A DNA stretch of 64,000 nucleotides from CAWDMC01 sp963803295 (GTDB taxonomy: Bacteria; Acidobacteriota; Terriglobia; UBA7540): positions 124,001-188,000 of the forward strand of contig CAWDMC010000004.1 of assembly GCA_963803295.1 (NCBI GenBank), written 5' to 3'. The notes beneath the pieces are model-generated. The model searched no databases and was not told the origin of the DNA. It worked only from the letters and a program-made list of their open reading frames with translations. Position numbers and translations under genes: made by a program. Shown here piece by piece: positions 59,238-64,000 of this stretch (positions within the stretch are counted from its first letter, which is position 1; each line of letters starts with the position of its first letter).

Positions 59238-61509
59238 ATGCCTTCACTCTCGCGACGAAATTTCTTGCTCAGGAGTGGCGAAACCCTCAGTTTTGCATGG
59301 GGAGGACTCCGGATCGTCGCCGGTGCTGCTGTCCCTTCGGCGGATGAGAAGTTCCCACCCTATCCGTCCGCCCATCCATTCATTTACGGAACCGCCTTCT
59401 ATCGTCCGCCTAACCCTCCCAGGTCACAGCGCCGCGAGATGCTGAAAACGATAGCTCAAGAATACAAGTTCAACATCATCCGTATCTACAGCCCCTGGGT
59501 TTACCACAATCCCGAGCCTCAACGGTTCGATTTCGAAGAGCTCGAAGAAGTAATGCGCTATTGCGATGAGTTCGGGCTGCGGGTTTTGATGGGCGTAATC
59601 ACGGAGGACGCGCCCTACTGGCTCGAGGCAGCGCATCCCGAGACTCGCTACGTTGATGCTAAGGACCATCCCCAGAAGTTGGATGGGAGCGGCAACAATG
59701 TGAGCGGGGGCTGGCCCGGCCTATGCCTCGATTGGGAGCGGTGCGCCAGGCCGCAGGGAGATTCATTCGCGAGATGGAAACGGTCGTATCGGCGCATCCG
59801 TCGATGTACGCTTATGACTGCTGGAACGAACCGCACATCGAGCCCGCCTGGGGGCACCACTTCTCGGAAACGACGGACGAGCTTCTTTTCTGTTACTGCA
59901 CCGGGACGATCGCTGAATTTCGGCGTTGGCTTGAACGCCGTTACGGGAGCATCGACCGGCTCAACGAAGCCTGGGTACGGCGGTACCCGAATTGGAACGT
60001 GATCGAACCGCCGCGCAACCGGGGCACGTATCTCGACTGGATCGACTGGCGCCGGTTCATGGCCGACCGTCTCACCGATGAAATGCGGTTCAGGGTTGAC
60101 AACGTACGGGCCGTCGACTCCCACCACATTATTGAGAGTCACGGTCCCCATCATCCTCCGGTCGAGGGCACGACGATCCTGGGCACCAATGCCTGGCGGC
60201 TTGCTGAGATCGTAGACACTTGGGGTCTATCGCTATTCCCTCGGTTGTTCGGCATCCCAGCTTATACAGGGGCGGCGAAACTGAGATCACGCGGTCCAAT
60301 GCGGGCGGCAAGGATTTCTGGATGACCGAACTGCAAGGCGGCCACGGGAATGACGGATTGTTGTGGCGTGGTCCGAAGATGCGGGCTCAGGATATTCGTC
60401 TTTGGAACTGGCTTGCAGTGGCGTGTGGCGCTAAGGGAATTCTCTATTGGACCTATCACACGGAAGCGACCGGAACCGAAGCCACCGGGTTCGGATTGGT
60501 TGCCCGGGATGGCTCGCCCACCGAGCGTGTCCTCGAAGCAGCCGAGGACAACCGCTGGATCCAGGCTCATTGGGACATTATTCAGGCTTATCGGCCGAAA
60601 CCTGAAGTCGCAATCCTGTTTGACCCAGACAACGCCCTGCTGACCTTCGCGATGAGCAGCGAAGAGACTGCTTCGACGGCCTCCTTCCTGGGCTACTACA
60701 AGGCCCTTTGGATGGCCGATCTTTGCGCAGACTTTATCGAGCCTTCCAGCTTGGAGGCGGCCAGCTACAGAGTCATCATCGCGCCCTGGCATCTAATCGG
60801 GAAGAAAGGGACTTGCGACAGGTTGCGGCGCTTTGTCGAAAGTGGCGGCACTCTGATCCTCGAGACCTCTTTCGGTCTCTTCGACGAACGCTGCTTTAAC
60901 AATCCGATTGTCCCTCCCTATGGTCTGGCAGAAGCTTTCGGCTTCCGTGAACAAGAAAGCTATTTTATGCGGGTAGCGGCCGAGTCCCATCCGCCGGTGG
61001 TGCTCGAGGATCTTCCCGCATCGGAGCGAATCTACTTTGGGCCGCAAATCGAGTTTTCGCAGCCCTTAGCGGCCCGAGTGAAAGCGCACACATTCCTGAC
61101 GCCCATCACGATAACTACTGCCACCGCCATTGCCAAGTGCCAGGGACTTGTGGTGGCCGCAAGCAAGAAGGTGGGGAAGGGTCAGATTTACTACTTTGGG
61201 ACCAACCTGGGAGCCAGTATTGAGGCGGGAAGCAAAGGGGGACTTGATTTAGTACGAACGATCATCCAAGCGGTGGTACGACCCAAAGTGGTTGGCAACA
61301 TGGTGCGGCCGCGTCTGATTGAAGGCGCGTCGCGAAGCCTTTTAGCGGTTTTTAACGAAACGGCTGAGGATCAGACCGCGGACATCAAGCTGCCGGAGCG
61401 GTATCGGTGCGCCACTGACATTTACCGGAATCAGGAGATCGCGGTACAGGGACACGCGGTCCGAATTGACGTCCCGTTTGAAGGTGTGTCGGTCCTGAAG
61501 CTTGAGTAA
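59238..61509 (+). CDS. GH42-like beta-galactosidase paralogue, double frameshift
   Basis: A composite of about 757 residues, matching the 756 of the GH42 gene at 43320. The Tat-like signal is SRRNFLLRSGETLSF. The first frame is lost at 59738-59741, where the paralogue has an extra base in WEPVRQAAGRF. The second is lost at 60278-60280, where one A is missing from GAAKTEITRS. The catalytic WNEPH and WMTELQGG motifs are intact, in separate frames. Two independent one-base deletions in one gene favour sequencing errors, but a decaying duplicate is possible. The gene ends 17 nt before the convergent TldD-type gene. Confidence 0.82.
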
Positions 61510-61526
61510 GCCTCGCCAGGCCGCCT

Positions 61527-63167
61527 TCACTTTTCAAAATAGGGATTGCCGGCGATCGGCAGCTTGGCCACCTCGCCGGTCGGCTTGCGGACGGTGACGT
61601 CCTCGAACAACAGCGACGGCACGACAAAAGCAACCAGGTGTGTGCCCGTCGAGGTTGGAAACATTTCGGTGTAGGTCCCGCTGGCGCTACCGGCTGCCAG
61701 GATGTCCTTAAAGGCTTCATAGCTGAGCGAAGGCATCTCCGCGTTGCGTACTGCTTCCAAGCGGCCGTCCGGATAAGCCCTGTAGGTCATACCCTCATCA
61801 TCCACCAGGATGCCGTACTCCTTGCCTCGCTTCTTTGCCAGATCGATCAGCTGCTGCTTCATCTGCCCGGGTGTCAGAGCCTTATCGGCGGCGACGATCA
61901 AATTCGACCACAAGGGTCCCGAGCCTCGTTCATTGCCGGTACTGGCGTTAATGCCTCGCACCGGATCGCGCGTGGCCAGCAGAGTCTTCAGATATCCGCC
62001 CTCCACTAGCCGGGTTTCGCGAGCCCGGACACCTTCGTCATCAACTTTGTAGGTTCCAAACAGCGGAGTATCGTCGTACTTGGCCCGGGTAGGATCGTCA
62101 GTCACGTTCAGGAAATCAGGCAGCACCCGAGCTCCGATCTTGTCAAGAAAGCTATCCTCGGGTTGACTGGCCTGAATAAGGGGACGGCGGTTGGCAAGAA
62201 GCCTCCCGGCGAAGATGCCGGCGAACATTCGGGCAGCGGAGCGCGTTTCGATAAGCACGGGTCCGTTGTAGAGATCCGCCAGGGGAGCGCCCTGCCCTTG
62301 CTTGACCTCATCGCCCATTCTGCGGATCCGGCGGATCAACTCCGCCTGGGGTGGGAGGTCGTTCAGGGAACGGCCAAAAGCCGATTCGAAGTTGGGAAGA
62401 GGCATGCCGTCGGGCGCCTGGGCACTGGCGTAGGCCAGGAAGCTCACCACCGGTTCGGTGCGGGTAAAGGTGGTGCCCTCGCTGTTCAGATAGAGTGTGT
62501 GCACGGTCTGGGCCATCAGGACAACCGCCGAGTTTTGCACCTGCGGCATCTCGCGAAAGGGCGCGGAGAGGCTGCGCACGGTCTTCTCCGCTTCGGACAG
62601 ATCGAGTTTTGCCGGGGCGGATTCGTCATCAAGCCGGGTTGGTTGCTCGCGGGAGAAGTCCGGCGTATCGTCGGCCAGATGGGCCGATTCGAGCGCCGCC
62701 TTCTTCCTCGAGAGATCGACGAGCGCTGCCTTGTAGGCTCCGTCCGTCGCCATCCAGATTTGCCGGCGGATCTCGTTGTAGTCGTCCTCGAGGGGAAGAG
62801 AGACCACCCGGCCGAACGAAGGCGAAGTGAAGTTGGTGTTATCCAGTGTGTAACCGCCCACGCGCACCTCCACGGTGAGTGTGCGCAGGTGCGATTCTCC
62901 ACTCGTGAGCAGCGCGCCAAAGCTGCCGGTCGCGGCCGTCCGGGTGATCTCCTGGATTCGATAGGAAATGAAGTATGGTTTTTGCAGGACTTCCAGTTGA
63001 AGCTTCTTCATCGATCGTGCCAACTCGTCTTGCATGGCTTTGATGGCCACGCTGTCGCTGGCGCTCAGGGGCAGGGCGAGCGAGAGTGCGCCGAACAGTG
63101 TTAGCAGCGTCGGCAGCACCACTCTCCAATCTGTGATTCTGACGGCTCGACTGAGCATGCGCTGCAC
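61527..63167 (-). CDS. Exported TldD/PmbA family protein, TldE-like
   Basis: 546 residues with an N-terminal hydrophobic signal (VVLPTLLTLFGALSLALP), so probably exported, unlike cytoplasmic TldE. The middle and C-terminal parts follow the TldD/PmbA fold (GPVLIETRSAARMFAGIFAG, EGGYLKTLLATRDPVRG, GNERGSGPLWSNLIV). The HExxxGH zinc motif is not seen, as expected for a TldE-like partner. TldD/TldE pairs form a metalloprotease that trims peptides. Its start is 15 nt after the stop of the TldD-type gene, so the pair is co-transcribed. Confidence 0.82.
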   Translation of the reverse strand: MQRMLSRAVRITDWRVVLPTLLTLFGALSLALPLSASDSVAIKAMQDELARSMKKLQLEVLQKPYFISYRIQEITRTAATGSFGALLTSGESHLRTLTVEVRVGGYTLDNTNFTSPSFGRVVSLPLEDDYNEIRRQIWMATDGAYKAALVDLSRKKAALESAHLADDTPDFSREQPTRLDDESAPAKLDLSEAEKTVRSLSAPFREMPQVQNSAVVLMAQTVHTLYLNSEGTTFTRTEPVVSFLAYASAQAPDGMPLPNFESAFGRSLNDLPPQAELIRRIRRMGDEVKQGQGAPLADLYNGPVLIETRSAARMFAGIFAGRLLANRRPLIQASQPEDSFLDKIGARVLPDFLNVTDDPTRAKYDDTPLFGTYKVDDEGVRARETRLVEGGYLKTLLATRDPVRGINASTGNERGSGPLWSNLIVAADKALTPGQMKQQLIDLAKKRGKEYGILVDDEGMTYRAYPDGRLEAVRNAEMPSLSYEAFKDILAAGSASGTYTEMFPTSTGTHLVAFVVPSLLFEDVTVRKPTGEVAKLPIAGNPYFEK

Positions 63168-63182
63168 TCCCTGTCTCGAATC

Positions 63183-64000
63183 TTACTTGTCTTTGTTGTC
63201 AAAGGGATCTTCAAACGGCGCCGGCAATATGGGCACGCGCTCCTGCGACTTCTCCTGCTTCTGGACCTCGATCTGCGAGATGAGAATGCCGGGGGAAACC
63301 GTCGCTACGGGAACTCCGCCGGACTCGGCGCCGCAGACGCCGTTGAACACTCCCACCTCGTTATCAGCGGCGGCAATTTTGCTGAAGGCCGTCAGCGGCG
63401 TTCCAATCAGGTTGACCCCCCGCACCAGTTCTTCGCGGCCGTCCGGATAGACCTTGTACACCATGACGGGCAGCACATTGAAGGCATTTGGAATCTGCCG
63501 GTTTGTCAGTGTAAAGCCACCCTGAATGTCGTCGAAATAGAGGCCAAAAGGCTTGCTCTCCCGCTTGATTTGATCGAGCAGCATTCGTTTGAGCTCGGCT
63601 TTTGCTAGCGGCTGCGAGGTCTGGACTATCAGGTTCGACTGGCGCGCTACAGGACGAAAGCCAGCCTGCTTCCTTCCGTGGCCGTTCGATTGAGGGAAGC
63701 CCTCAATCGGTGCGCGCGACATCAGAAAGTTCTTGAACACTCCACGATCAACCACGGTCAGCCGATGGGCTCTTACGCCCTGATTGTCAAAATCGTAGGC
63801 GCCGACCAGGTCATCGTCTCCCACCCTGGCGAGCGTCGGGTCAAAGTAAACCGAAAACGTGGGGGGGAGTATGGTCTCACCAATTTTCTTCTTGAAGGTC
63901 TGGCTCTCATCTTCATTCTTTTGCCGATGACCCTCGATGCGGTGACCGAAAACTTCGTGGAAGAAGACGCCGCTGGCCCTGCCGGAAAGAATCGCCGGAC
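63183..64000 (-). CDS. TldD family metalloprotease, partial at window edge
   Basis: The frame is open to the edge of the window, so the N-terminal part is missing. Translating from the edge gives the zinc-binding HEVFGHRIEGH motif of TldD, then SVYFDPTLARVGDDDL, GAYDFDNQGVRAH and ESGGVPVATVSPGILI. At least 272 residues are present. TldD is the catalytic subunit of the TldD/E peptidase. The acidic/Lys-rich tail (FEDPFDNKDK) is not typical. The start is outside the window. Confidence 0.88.
   Translation of the reverse strand, partial: PAILSGRASGVFFHEVFGHRIEGHRQKNEDESQTFKKKIGETILPPTFSVYFDPTLARVGDDDLVGAYDFDNQGVRAHRLTVVDRGVFKNFLMSRAPIEGFPQSNGHGRKQAGFRPVARQSNLIVQTSQPLAKAELKRMLLDQIKRESKPFGLYFDDIQGGFTLTNRQIPNAFNVLPVMVYKVYPDGREELVRGVNLIGTPLTAFSKIAAADNEVGVFNGVCGAESGGVPVATVSPGILISQIEVQKQEKSQERVPILPAPFEDPFDNKDK

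Overview
The window looks like chromosomal DNA of an acidobacterium (Acidobacteriota, Terriglobia-like). The grounds are two very large Oar-type TonB-dependent receptors with an N-terminal carboxypeptidase-regulatory-like domain, a TPR/VCBS/ASPIC-UnbV protein, Tat- and Sec-exported glycosidases, and a moderately high GC content judged by eye. The placement is inferred from gene content; there is no rRNA or other phylogenetic marker to confirm it. No tRNA, rRNA, CRISPR array, phage or plasmid gene was found.

Layout. 0.1-4.4 kb: three-gene + strand unit with a zinc alcohol dehydrogenase, a RhaEW-like class II aldolase/SDR fusion and a PHP-domain protein. 4.6-5.9 kb: myo-inositol-1-phosphate synthase. 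6.4-11.2 kb: minus-strand rhamnose unit (RhaT permease, small membrane protein, fucose/arabinose-type isomerase, rhamnulokinase). 11.3-12.2 kb: a REP-associated tyrosine transposase between two palindromic REP-like blocks. 12.5-28.6 kb: first polysaccharide locus (GH106 alpha-L-rhamnosidase, two UroD-like proteins, a DUF6259-type protein, a TIM-barrel sugar isomerase, TonB receptor 1, two tandem GH39 proteins). 28.8-43.2 kb: mostly housekeeping genes (malic enzyme, S10 peptidase, HemE, TPR/VCBS protein, an orphan DhaK, a DUF4440 lipoprotein, a TPR protein). 43.3-61.5 kb: second polysaccharide locus (GH42, GH2, SMP-30 lactonase, SDR, transaldolase-like protein, six-hairpin glycosidase, TonB receptor 2, second GH42). 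61.5-64 kb: two TldD/PmbA genes, one cut by the window edge.

How the genes may work together. Rhamnose-rich plant or microbial glycans would be bound by the TonB receptors, cut by the exported GH106, GH39, GH42, GH2 and six-hairpin enzymes, and the rhamnose taken up by RhaT. The isomerase, RhaB and the RhaEW-like enzyme would then give DHAP and lactaldehyde/lactate. A lactonase plus dehydrogenases could serve an additional oxidative route. No transcription regulator was recognised, but a CTTGACA element lies upstream of five of the carbohydrate genes.

Data quality. Eight single-base-scale frame breaks interrupt seven otherwise intact genes (PHP, rhaB, GH106, TonB receptor 1, first GH39, GH2, second GH42), and a ninth may lie at the start of the isomerase. 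Several fall in short homopolymers. Residual sequencing errors are the simplest explanation, so these genes are annotated as single composite genes.
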